From Patagioenas fasciata (lineage: Eukaryota; Chordata; Aves; Columbiformes; Columbidae), in assembly GCF_037038585.1 (NCBI RefSeq), contig NC_092521.1:110758605-110822604 (forward strand): 64,000 nt of DNA, read 5' to 3'. Position numbers and translations under genes: made by a program. Positions 1 to 12,900 of the stretch are shown here, piece after piece; the stretch's first letter is position 1; every line of letters begins with the position of its first letter. The notes below the pieces were generated by a model. It made no database searches. It worked only from the letters and a program-made list of their open reading frames with translations, and was not told the DNA's origin.

Positions 1-2875
1 TTAAGTCCCCATTGTAACAGGTCTTGGAGAAATTTCTGTAGCACTCAATATCTGGACACAAACAGACTTCAGCATAGTAAAAGTCTAAACATAAACACCA
101 TGTGAATGAGACTAGGAATTGAAACAGTCCTCATATGCAAAAATGCTATATTAAAATGCAGGTACAGTCAATGGTAGGAAAATGTCAACATCCAGGCTTT
201 TTCTACAATAAAAGCGTATTTTGCATCAGTACTAGAAAGAAAAGTCTTAAAACTGTTGAACTTGATAACAAATCCACTAGCAGTGGAATTCATAAAACAA
301 ATCTCACATCAGAGAAAATTGAGAAAAGGTGTCCCAATTCATTTAAAACCTTACTGAGATTTTTGCAAAGCTACATTATCTACAAATATTGATAATAATA
401 AGGACCAGAACAAAGGAGAGATGTCATTTTACAAGGGAATTTTATGTTTTCAAAAAGGCAGAGGAGCCACTGGTGTAGGCAACAGAGAGAGAGAGAGGGA
501 TACATACACACGTATAAGCAGCTCCTTAAGAGCCATGTAGAACAAGGATACTGCTGCCTACCCAGTCTAGAACACCAGCTATAAATCAAATATATCAAAT
601 ATAAAACACAAATGCTGCCAGTGTGCCGCTTCCCAAATAATGGGAAAAGGTTGTTTAAATTAAAGCTATATTTGAATTACAGATTATATTTGAACTACAT
701 AAGAGAAAAAGAGGGCTAATAGTTTACCCACTGCCTGCTACTACACAGAGCTATCCCCACTCTATTTGTTTCTGGACTGTTTTAGAAATCCTGAGTGACC
801 GATTATTCACAAAGAGATATTATTCCTGACATTATTATTAGTCCTCTGTTGAGGACTTCTTTCTTGACTTTCTGCTAATATTTAACATCCTAACATCTCA
901 TTTAACATTTAACAAATACATCAGTTGTTGAATGGGAAGCTGGAAGTGTACAGCCAATATTAAGACTTGCCAGTACTCCTGGGCAGCAGTCAGACAGGAC
1001 TGGAAGGACGGGAATTTTGTGGGAGGGCTCATGAATTGAGATAAGGTCACAAACCCCACCACATTTGTATTCAAGATTTTGAAACAGGAGAGGGAGACAG
1101 TTGAGGGCTTTAGGACAGGATCAGAGCCTGTAGTCGCTGGCAAAATTTCACAGGGCTCAAGGAGCAACGGTGGTGGGGGAGGAAAAGAACCTGTTGGGAC
1201 AGAGACACTTGCAGCACAGCCAATGGAAATTTCTAATGAAGGACGAGAACTAAAACAAATTATGAAGAACTGCAATATTTTTATTGGTGAGTTCAACATC
1301 TGGTTAAACAGTACATACGTTTGAAGTTTGACATCCAGTTGCTCTCATATACGAACCATCGTGGTACCTGAGCAAATTCACAGGGCTGAAGGAAAAGCCA
1401 TTTGAATGCTGCAGGCTCCCAGGAGCAGGGCAGACAGCAGTAAGCAAGCAGGTTAGCTAGGAGGGATGGGAGGGGGGTGGAGGAGAGCGCAGGATATCCA
1501 GCTCTAGGCATCTGCCTTTCCTAGCTCAAATTAACCAGCTAATTTCCCCAGGCGCTCTCTATAGAAACAAGCTTCTCCAGAGGGTGATTCACTACACAAT
1601 GTTATGCTGCTGCTCTACAGAGTTCCCGTGAATTTATTCTCCATTTCTTAGAGGAATACTGCTCTCCCCAGCAACTGCAGAGCACTCCCAGGGAGACGTG
1701 GTGGCTAATTTTGATGCCTATAGATGGAGAGTGTGAATTTCCCTTGCCTTTGTCCTCTCTCCCCAGCTACCTGTTTTGAATTAGTGTGTAAACAAGTGGT
1801 GTTCGCCCCATATTCCATCTCTCATGTGCTGTCATACATTAAAGATAGATATAAACACTAGATTCTAATCACACTCCCAACCCAGATGGACTTTTCCCAG
1901 TTTGCCACAAACCCACTTTTTCCCCTCTCACACATGATCAGATCTACTCAAGTAAAGTCCATCACATCAGTAAGGAAGTCCCTATCAATGCTCAGTCTAT
2001 TTGGGTGGACACGTGCATGTTCTGCCTGCACAAATCTGTTGGCAACCCACATGAATTTCAATACATTGAAGTCAATAGGAGACTTTTCACCAATTTTAAC
2101 AGACAGAGTAGATTTAAACAAATTTCACACACAGAATTAATTCACATATCAAGCTCCAGTTGCCCCTCAAATCTGACCAATTTGGGAAAAAAATACAGTC
2201 TTTACTTTCCTGTTTCCAGCTAACTGAACTGTATCCAACTTCCGAATGGACACGATTTACCCAGAGGAAGACCTTTTTCCATCAGTATTGACTAGCTATA
2301 ATTATGTATACATTCGCAACATATATACTCCCTTATTAAAAAATTGCTCAAGTGATAACATGGAAACAAAATTACGATGCTGTGTTTCAAAAAACAACTC
2401 CACAGACTGAAGTTTGTTGCTATATTACTACAGCACCGACAGAGGCTGTAATTAGAAAGTAAAAGGCAAACAGAGGAATTGTTAATAGTTATGTGCACTG
2501 TTTAGGCTTCTCCTAGAACTAAAATGCTTCTTCAGGGAAGTGGTACTGTCTTCATATATGACCCCGGGACTACTGTAAAATGCTAAAGACCCATTCCCAC
2601 AAGTGTCATATCCCATAACCACAGGGCTATATTTGCGAATTGCTCCATTTTCTACAGTTCTATTCTAATTTTATCATGTTTTCTAATGAATTTCACTGTT
2701 TCCAGGAGTTAGGTAGTTTTTTTCCTAGAGGTGGGATGTATATTATTTTTAGCAGTGAGCTGTTCACATGCTGAATTAGATACAGAATACGAATGAAGGA
2801 CAATAATACACTTCCTCCAGTACATAAGAAGGAAAATATTTAGATTCCATAGAAAGTGGGCAGGAGATGCCTTAG
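1..2875. other. BLVRA downstream flank, no gene seen
   Basis: AT-rich DNA with only short, unsupported open frames on either strand. It contains a GA-rich simple stretch near 486-500 and an ancient amniote repeat fragment at about 2061-2100. I see no exon of a neighbouring gene. Confidence 0.6.
2061..2100. repeat. Ancient amniote palindromic repeat fragment
   Basis: The segment with CATTGAAGTCAATAGGAG followed by ACTTTTCACC resembles the 'GAAGTCAATGGGAG...TTCAATGG' self-complementary repeats found throughout reptile and bird genomes. Similar pieces occur at 7449, 51386 and 56974. Family name unknown to me. Confidence 0.45.
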
Positions 2876-2881
2876 TTTAAT
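2876..2881 (-). terminator. Candidate BLVRA polyadenylation signal
   Basis: An ATTAAA hexamer on the minus strand lies about 765 nt past the BLVRA stop codon. It is the first AATAAA or ATTAAA I found downstream on that strand. No clear GT-rich downstream element follows, so the call is weak. Confidence 0.25.
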
Positions 2882-3644
2882 GTACTGTTCTAATCTCTGC
2901 TGGGAAACTATTTCTGTGTTGGCACAGGGCACCAGAGAAACTGAGTAGACTCAAAGTGGCATCTATTAAGAGACAAGATATTTCTTCTGGTTTTATACCA
3001 ATATAGATTCTATTTGAAGGCCGATGATTTCCAATGCAAAAAACAAAACAAAACAAGACCAAACACAAAACAAACCAACAAAAACCCCACATCAAACAGG
3101 CACAACTAATTAGAGCAAACACACAGAACAATTCAGGGCATCTGGAAGAAAAGGTCATGACTGTGGTGGCACAAGTTCTGCCGATCAAGTAATGAGGTGG
3201 AAATCTCACCTGGAACTTCATTCTAGCTTATACTTCTTTCTAGATAATACTACATGAACATTACTAAATAGACAGATGTCATTTTCAGACATCTAGAGGT
3301 TAAAAAAAACCTCAGGAGGGAAAATCATATCTAGTATTTGCAGTCCTCCAGGATCCGCTTTTAGGGACATTTCTAACTGAATCCCAGGAAAGCTTGTTGC
3401 TGCTAGGTTCCTATCTGTCTGGAAGGAAGGCAACACATCAGAGCAGGGTAATGTTGCTTTGTAATGGTGCAAACCAGAAGGCACAGGGTGTAGCCCAGGC
3501 TCTCCAGCCCACCCAGAGAGCTAGGAAACACAACTAGTCAAAAAGAAGGCAATGAAACAGAAATAGCAACTGCCTGATGGCAACAGTGCGCTCTAGCCCT
3601 ACAGCTTTCCCGTCTGCCACATTCCTCCTTCCCTAACAGCAGTC

Positions 3645-3918
3645 TCAGGAACAGATTTCCTCTGGCTGTTCACAGTGCTGTTGGATCACCTCAGCAAGGT
3701 CAAGACACCGCAAAATTCGCCATTTCTCAGCAGCCAGCTCTTCCTTGGATACCTGGCCAAGCAGTTTTTTGGCAAAGAGGTTCTGATCCTGCATGAAAAG
3801 GCCCACAGCAGACCTTGGGGCTTGAGGGAAGTCCTCCAGGCAACCACTTGTGAAACAGAAGTTGATTTTCTTTTCACGTCTCATCCCTGGTCCCCTTTCT
3901 TCAATCCAAGTCAGAGGT
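3645..3918 (-). CDS. BLVRA: BLVRA last coding exon
   Basis: This exon follows a CACTAG/A acceptor and codes for [12 protein letters not shown] through the C terminus, ending in a TGA at 3647-3645. The final residues, [11 protein letters not shown], differ from the human tail, which is the least conserved part of the protein. A Cys-containing segment ([13 protein letters not shown]) is kept. Confidence 0.96.
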
Positions 3919-6900
3919 CTAGTGTGGAGAAACAGAGAAAAAGAAGAGTATTTATGAAGAAATTGAATCAACAGTTCTGGTTTATGCTTTTTTTTCTTTT
4001 CTCAGCACTTACAGAAAATACCCTAATAACTGCACCATTTTTAAATTTCAGTCATTGCATATTCAGGTAACATGTTCTCACCAACATGTCTTGTGGTTAC
4101 AGAGTTGAACACCAGGTAGTGATCTTAGCTCTGCCACTACTTCATGCCATGACTTTCAGTACATCATCTAAGTTCTCTCTAGCTTTGTCTTCCCTATGTA
4201 CAAAGTGAAGCCAGTAATGTCTAGCTATTTCACAGGGAAGTGGGAAGCTTAATCTGTTTGTTTGTGGACTTCGATGAAAAGAGCAGTTAAGCATCCAAAT
4301 ATTTTGCGCATGACTCTCACAAGGCCCTCAATGTCTAGTCATTCCTCCAGGTACATAATAATGACCCAGGTGCTACTGTGCAAGCTGAACACCACCCCAT
4401 TAGGATGAGCTGGAGAGATGGCAAGTTCACCCATGCAGACACTAGCATCAGTGCTCCTTCAGCTTTTCAAAGGCCTTTCTTTCTGTTCAGTGGGAGCACC
4501 AAGTTGACCCTAGAGATTACACCAGAAGATGTCAATTTTGCCTGCTTCAGCTACATAGACTCTCAGGCAGGTCTTTCCTAATCAGAGCAAAGTCCTGTCT
4601 TATGCCAACATGATAGCCAAGGTCTTCAAGCTGAGCATTGGTGCTGTTGGCTATTAACTGGCATAGCTCACAGGTGCACGCACTTTCCTCCCCAACTTCC
4701 CACTTTGGATGAGTAAAGAGGAGCCATGGGACAGACTCCCTAGCCCAACATCGCAAATGTTTGTAGAGGCTTTGAGGAATGGTCTTCAACACCAGCCACA
4801 GTCACGATTCTCCCTTCCTGCTCTTTTGTCAATTGCCTAAACCAGACCATTACCTCTCTGCAGATCATTCATCAGCACTCACTACTGCCTGTGTTTAGAG
4901 GATGCACATTATTTTTCTCACTCGGTTATTGATGGCCCTTCCACAGTCCTTTATGACCCACTTTATTCTGCCATTCACAAATTATGAGGGCATAAATATA
5001 ATGGAAGAACAAATTCTGTCTCCAAGTACTGCCCACTAAATCTTCAATATCATTAGAACTTGAAAGTCCCTGTCACTCTACCCTGAACACATTCTGCAGA
5101 GCACTTAGCTTAATGATTCTGCACCTCTCATCTTTTACGCTTTATGATCCAATTTCTGTATTCATATCATTGTATCAATTATTCTTTGCTCACCTGTACA
5201 ACCACACACACCATCTACAAATTAAGCATGGCCAGGTGAACCTGACTGAACAGAATAAAACAACTGGAGAGAAAAAAAAAAATACCCAAATCACAGCCTG
5301 CAAAAATGCATCCAAAAAAATCCTCAGAGGACTTATAAATGGACTACAGGAAGTCCCAAGGCTACGTGTTGCTGCAGGCCAGAAGGGTGCTTGAGGGCCA
5401 TTTCACTTTGTGCATTCTGTGTTCTCATCCTCCTTCCCGGAGGTGCTGGCTGTTGACCTCAGTGAGAGGCAGGTTGCTGAGCAAGCTGGGTTTTGCTCTG
5501 ACTCAACAGAGGTGGTTTTATGTCATTTTGAAATGTTCTTATGAAAGCAAACAGCCACATAGAGTTCAGGTCACTGCTATGCCAAGCTGCTTTATCTCAG
5601 GTAGGCAGGTATGAAGAAACCACTGTGCAGGCATAGACAAAGACCTCCACCATGTAACAGAGGAGAGACCACGATATGATCCAAAACAGGCAGTGTCAAT
5701 GCAGGGTCACCTCCCAGGGTGATCTGGAGCAGATGCACACCAATGACCAGGCTCAAGCCTATGTTGTCTTATCCTCTAGCTTGGGCAAGCCACTGAACCA
5801 GAAGCACAATCATGCAGAGCAGGCAGAATTTAATTAAAGTGAATAAAATGACTGATTCACATCAATGAGCAGGAAAATGTTGATTTTACTAATACATTTA
5901 TCTTCTTCTGTGATTAGATTTTTAGTTACTTTCCCAAAGAGAGGTTGGTTCTACTTGACTGGTAACCAAAACATGTTAATTTTTAATTAACAACAACTTC
6001 TACATTAAAATTAGTCAATTTTTTTTGCTATAAAGATATGTACGCTGCAAGTCTGCACATAATTTATGCAATTTTGTATTTTATGGCAGAAAACTACAAA
6101 GAACTTCTGGTTTTTAATCAATAACTTATCCATTTACATTAATGATTTACATCAAAGTATTATCTGCCTATGGATGTAGTTAGTTATTTAGTTCATAGTA
6201 TTACTTAGAAGCAAGATATGCAGTATTTTTGGTAGCTGAATAAAGCCACACTAAATACATTGGACAGTTAAAGAAGAAAAAAAAAGTTTAGTCAAATACT
6301 AACAAATCACTTTTATACTGACTTTTTACAAAACAAGCACTATCTGCAGTGAAGAAACTCTGACTTTAAGGTCATTTTTTCTTTCCAGATTTTAGATTGG
6401 TAGAGCCCTCCTAGCTACATTTTATTCAGATTCCCCGTTTCTTCAATTAATGAGTGACCCTAGTTGGACCGTCCAAGTTAAATAAACCAAAACGAAGTGA
6501 ACGCACTTTGTACCTGCAGAAGAATTAAGCTGGTTTAACATTTTAAAGAATTCTGGGTCCACTCAGCTTAATATTTTATACAACAATTTCTGCAGAAAGC
6601 ATATATCACATGCTTTTTAAACTGGATGTTCAATTTGAAGGCTTTTTATTAGACTTCATAAGCTTAGATCTCAGTACAAACATAATTTCAAACATTTATT
6701 GCCAGAATACGTGTCCAGAAAATGTCTTCGATTTCTTTTAAACATCTTCCCTTTCGCACTTTGAAAATGCCAATATTGTTTATTTACTATGCAATCAAAA
6801 AGGACTATCTTACCTTGGAATTGAATTAGACAATTAGACCCCAAGCCTAGTAAATGTCAAAAGAGATGTTGCCCAAATCATTATCTCTCCAGCTCACAAT

Positions 6901-9900
6901 AAAAATTCATTTTTGACATTTCCTGCATCCAAGTCCTGTAATCCTGGGACAAGAACTGTAGTCCCAAACCAGCCGTGCTGTCAGCAGAGGTTTGGGTTTT
7001 CCTGGATTGCTCAATGTTTTACCACGGAGAGCCTGTCAGCTAAACTGTCTTGGAAACACAACAGAGGCAGAGGTCATCTCTCAGATAACTGGGCACCAGA
7101 AGTTATCGCACACCTCCAAAATCCAGCCGGAGACAGAGGAGCAGCCAGCGCCGACTGTGCAGCAGAGACAGACTGTAGCCTTTGCACAAATCCCTGCTTA
7201 ACAAGCAGAACGCAGGCTGCTGCTCTCTGCACCTGCTGGATTTTCCGAGGCAGAAAACAGGCTGAATTAACCTGCTTTCTCAAGGTTAGTGTAATGTCTT
7301 TCAGAAAAGGGATTGCTCTCAGGAAAGATGTAAACCTTTCCCATCCTTCAGCAAAACAAAGGTTGGGCAAATCAGAGCTGTAACGCCACCACCATGACTG
7401 GCTGGGCCATAACTTCACTTGATGGAGAGTGGGCCAAATGCTCTATTGCTGTAACTCCACTGACGTCAATAGGGGAAGGTCAGCAGGAAATACGGCTCGG
7501 CCACTGAACAGCATACAGGAACGCTATGTAACTTTCCAGCCAGCGTAAATTATCCCAGAGACATAAAGCTGAATGTCCTCAAGGTCATTAAAAAAGCTCA
7601 TGGTGACAAAACACTGACTGACCCATACAAATAGCAGTGGGCTAAGAAACGTGGGTATCTGTTAACAGTGTAGAGTAGGAAAAAAACCATAAATCCAGAA
7701 ATGCTTTTGTATCTAGCAAATATCATACATGGCAGCTAAGGACTACTTAGGAGACAGGACAGCCAGAGAAATGTTTAAGCCACTCGCTAGTTCCACCTGC
7801 TGGAATTAGTTCAAAATCTCACTCTATACAGATCTTTACAGCTGCTCATGTTACTGGCAACCTGCTAAGAGGGTAAACAGAGCTTGTATACCAAGTTCTG
7901 TCCTCTCACAACTGCATTTTAAAAGGAACTGGAAATGATGTTTCATTTAGAGAGAGGAAAACTGCTACGGCGAGATGTTAATCCCACGGTAAACTGCAGT
8001 GGGCTTTGTAGGACTGGTTGATAAAATGCTTAACTAGACCCGTGGTGAAACTAACAGTTCAAATGAGGCCCGATTATTCATTCCTCAAATAGCTACTCCT
8101 TTGGGTTATTACTTTTTTTAACTAAAGGCTTATCTAAAGTTCTTAAAGGAGTAAGCATTCATGTTTGGTGGGGTTTGTTTGTTTGTTTGGTTTTTAAGTG
8201 TTCAAGTAGTATAAGTGCAACAAAAAAAGAGTAATTTATTTCAAGTGAAGACAGGCCAGAATATTTTTCCAAAGGGTCTTATTTTCTCCAGCTCTCCCTA
8301 GTCTTCTCATCTGCCTCTTGCCATATGCCTATGAGGGGGATCATCTGTCTCAAAGGCAGAGTCCACTATATGGAAAAACAGGAAAATAGGACTGAAGGGA
8401 AAGGAACAAATTGTTCTATGACCATACCTGTCTCCTAAGAAACACATAGAGCTTGGGTAACTTCTCTATACCTTTCCATGTCAGACAATTCTCAAGTTGC
8501 ATCTATGGCATGCAATAAACTGCCCTTGTAAGTAACTTCAAACTATCTGAAAGGACATGACCTTCATGTGGATGTCCCAGAATGATCAAACAAGAATGAT
8601 CAAACCAGACTTTGGACCAAGTTGAGTACTCAATCCACAGTATGAAACACTGGTTACTTGCTTCATGGTCATATCATATTTAAAAATATTTTATAGCAAG
8701 GCCATTAAAAATATATATATGTAGTCTATTGTTATCATACAATAAAAGGGAGATCAAACTTGGTATTATAAAATGCATCATCAAATGAGCTTTCTGCAAG
8801 AAAGTCATAGTGCAATGACTGGGAAAAATGACAAGTAATCCTGGCTGCCGGATTCTCACTCAGCCTGACACACTCATGCAACAAAAGCAAAAAGAAAAGA
8901 AATGGGAAACTGGCTGTTGTCTTACAGCCAGTCTTAAAATTGTGGAAACTTCAGGACTGCAGAATAGGCATTAGTCAAGAGCAAACTTTGCACGTTGGCC
9001 TTTCAGTAGTTTATTATAACTCTGCTTGAAATGCATAATTTTATGTTATCTCTAGCCAGTACTACATATTAGTACAAGCTTTATACTGCTATAAGCTAAG
9101 TGTTATAACTAGTGCATTACCTTTTCAAACAGTCATATATTTTTAACCTTTAAAGAAAGGTTAGGTTTCAATGTACAACTAGAATATCTGATGCTAAACT
9201 AAAAAGATCCTGCTTCTGAACAATTTTTCAGAGTGCAAGAGAAAGGTCTTTCAGTCTTGGGCATAGTAAAATGTGTTACAGGCACTTTCCTACAGACTTT
9301 TCCTTTCAGACATCAGAAAAGAGCTTTTAAACCTCCTTGTGCTCTTCAGCAGACATTTTTTGGTGATGGCTGTTTTTACCACGATTACTATAGGAAGCAT
9401 TTTCAGGTCTGTTTCTCCTGTACATTTTCATGCCAACATCCACCTGTTCTTTTTCCACAAGAGACGATGCAGGACTCCTGCAGACAATACCTGAGAAACC
9501 TGGCTCACCTGATGCCATGGCCATTACTCACTTCTTGTTTGTTGTCTCAAAGTGAACAGTCATTCTGGAATAATTCTTATCCTTCTGCATTACTCTGGTG
9601 GCAGAGGTGACAGTGAGGTCTCCAAAGAGGTCTATCAGCCAAGTCAGTCGGGCAATTCCACTGAAAGCTGGGAATCCTGCTTTGTTTTCATCGAGGACGC
9701 TACCTGGCGCAATGGCAACAGAAAGTCTTGAGAAATGGGAAAGAGAATATCCCTCGGCATAGGAAAGGCTGAAGAAACTGCAGTGTTGCAGGCTGAGAGA
9801 CCAGGGTGTAGGAAAGCCATGAGTGGATGGATGAGCTGAGTAGGAAAAGTCAACAAACATGGTCAGCCTTGAAATGGATCAGCTGGTGAGCTATGACACA

Positions 9901-12900
9901 GAAGGCTGCATGAAGTACATATAGAACAAACCCTTCAGGGCATGTTGAGGACAGGAGGGTGTATGCGGATTCAACAAGGGAATAAAGTAAGGAGAAAAAA
10001 ATGGCTCAAAAATCTCTCCCAGCTCTTCTGGGGTCAAACACCAGTATGGAAGACTAAAGGTCCCCAGTAGAAATTGGGAGACTTCCTCAGAGCTCATCCT
10101 CCTCTCTGGGACCAATATGAATGAAAAACTGGTCACTATCACCAAAGTATAGAATGGATGAAGACATGCTCTCTCCTCCATATAATAAGGCATGGGCTTC
10201 TGTTCTTCACCAGAAGAAAGAGATTAACAAAGCAAGTAGAAGACAACTGTTAAGGCAAAGGTGCTTTCCAGATAACTCTGTAATTTCATGGGAACATCCA
10301 AAGCGGACATCCATGTCTCTAGTCAGTTTAAAGACAGACTCTCATCTAAAAGGACTGAATGAAGCCTGGAACGACTGGCATCCCTGTGGAGCAGGCAGAC
10401 GAATCCAGATGGACTTTGATTTTGCCACAGCTACTGACCTGTGAAATGCAATGTTCCCTTCACAAGGTCTTTCCCAGTCACTTCTTTTTTCAGCTGTTTG
10501 TACTCTTCGGTCAGAAGCTCAATGTGCTCCACATGGAGTACTTTATCTGCCATTAAAAAAACAAACACCACCAAAAATCAGGACATCTTAAATAAGAGCT
10601 TTCTGCACATCTAAGCAATAGAAGCTTCACCAGCTACCAGTGAGAACTGACTTAGAAATGTTTTCATGCATGGCTGGCAAAATGATGTCAGGAAGAAAAC
10701 CAAACATGGGCTCTGCACTGAGGCATCAATCTGGGTTAAGGATTTCCAGGAGATAACGAATATAGAGACTACACAAACAGTAGCCACTATGAAAACTGGA
10801 AACTCTATAATGAAACCCAATACCCGACTAAGGCTGAAACATGAGTCTTCAAAGTAAAAGACGGATTAATTCTTGGTCTCTTTCCCCTCACATTTCCTTG
10901 TTCTGCATTTTTCCTCCCAGGGCAGTAAGAAAGAAAAAGAAGGGGAAAACATAGGATAATACTCAGATGCAGATTGTAACAATATGTTAAGGAGTACCTC
11001 CCTCCATTGGAATTAATTGGGCTAGTTTGGAATAGAAGCTATCCAATACACATTGAATGTGGCCCTCATTCAATATGTGTTTTTCTGGAAGGCTTCCAGG
11101 AGAGTTAATTTAGGCTGCTGACAGTAATGCCTGCTGCTTCAAGAGAAGAGGCATAAATTTTGCTCAATGGGAAGCCATTTGGCAAGGAACAAGGCACTAA
11201 GTGGTGTTGGTACAGGGAAACAGCAAAGCAGAAATCCTATACCTCTGGTGCTTTACGACAAAACTCAAAAAGGAATTTTCTTAAGAAGCAGTGGTATAAA
11301 CAGTGTAGCTTGTCCAAAGAGTTTGCACTCTGCTCCTGCCCAGCACTATTCTGTTCCTTGCAGCTCCATATATCCCCACTGGCCTTATCTGAATTGCCAG
11401 CTTCTGACCATTGGCACTGCAGAGATGGGACCATACACTTTCCAGAAATAAAGAGAATTTGCTTATAGAGATGTCTTTCAGACAGAGATGCTTTGCTGGC
11501 CCACATAAGCAAATCTCAAACACTAGAAGCTAGGAAAACTGTTTCCAGTTTTACCTTCAGGGAGAGAGAGGAGAGGGAAGTGCAAAATTCAAATGGCTAC
11601 ACTCATTGAGTGCTATATTATCAGTGTGACAGAAGTTTCCTTCTCTATCTGCGTTCTTAGTGCCACAAGCAGAGACCAGGGCTTTTGCAAGGGTAAACAT
11701 ACCTTACTCTCAGACTTGACATTTGTGTGTTTATTTCCCCATTGGCACATGCCTTAAATCCTAGATTGACACATCTCTGAGACAGGCATACTCCTTTGTA
11801 TGTCATGATTAATATCAGAGTGGAGACCTGCCTTTGAGTTTGATGCCTTTGTTGCCACCAAACAGGTAATATTGTTTACACCCTTGAGAACAAATTCCAT
11901 TACCTTTCTGTTCAGCCATCTCCCAAAGCTCATGGGCTGCCTTAGCAGACAAAGCCATGGGGTACTCAACGAGGACATGTTTCCCAGCTTCTAAAAACAT
12001 TCTGAAAGGGATACAAGATAAGTCTTTAAAAGGCAGATCATCATAATCATCTCTCTCCACTGGGCAAGCTGCTTCTCATTCCCACAGTCAACCTCATATG
12101 GAGAAGTGCAGAACATGGAACAACAGTAATAAATGGAAAGTTTCCTAACAAGGATGTTGTGGTGGCTGCATCACACATTTAAACACCAGGAGAGTTGGCT
12201 TTTAATTCTCCTTTTTCCACAGAATTCCCTCACTCACCTACAGCAAGTCGCTAAAATGCCACAGCATAAAGCATCACAATTTCTAACTTCCAGACACTTG
12301 AATGGCTGGAATGGGGGAGTGGAATGCCCTTCCTCTATATAATCTGTGAGGAAAGGCTTTAGATCCTGTCTTAAGCTGCCTGTCAATCAAACACAGGCCT
12401 AGAGGTATGCAATTTGAATTACTTGGGAAATGAATGCATCTTAAATCCTACTCTCTTCCAGGGCTTCTTGGGTGCTCTAGGGAACTCGCTATCATTCACT
12501 TCAGGCTTCTAGTCTGGCAGTCTCTCCTCCAGTGTCCACATGCTCTTATGCAACAGCTTTACACAGCTCCTCTGTGCTTCTAAATTACAGGGGAAAGGGT
12601 GGGAAAAGGGGAAGAAAACCAAACCAAACCAAAACCAAAACCCAACTCAAAATACCTGATGGTTTCTTCATGGCTTCTGTTCTCTGTGCTGATGAAGGCT
12701 GCATGGACCTCTTTGCTTGTTAGAGCATCTTCCAGGCTAATCTGCTTGGCCTCATTAATATTGCCAAAACTTCTCCTGCGCATTTAGCATAAATACAACC
12801 AGAGCATAAGCATCACAGTCCATTCTTCCCAATTGCATGTTGTGCAGCAGCACTTAAAAACTGTTCTCATGGACCAACATCTCACTGCATTCAACTGGGG

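Larger units (their letters stand above)
3919..9531 (-). other. BLVRA intron 5 (between coding exons 5 and 6)
   Basis: 5.6 kb, AT-rich. It holds the MIR-like SINE at 4112-4260, an ancient repeat scrap at 7449-7475, TTTG-rich sequence at 8166-8190 and a 13-bp tandem duplication at 8579-8605. The stretch around 6.9-7.4 kb is richer in G+C and has a 156-codon open frame on the plus strand, but the frame resembles no family I know. Confidence 0.8.

Noticed and set aside
7458..7466. CRE-like TGACGTCA
   Set aside because: It sits in an ancient repeat whose usual sequence is TGAAGTCA, so it is probably a single chance substitution.
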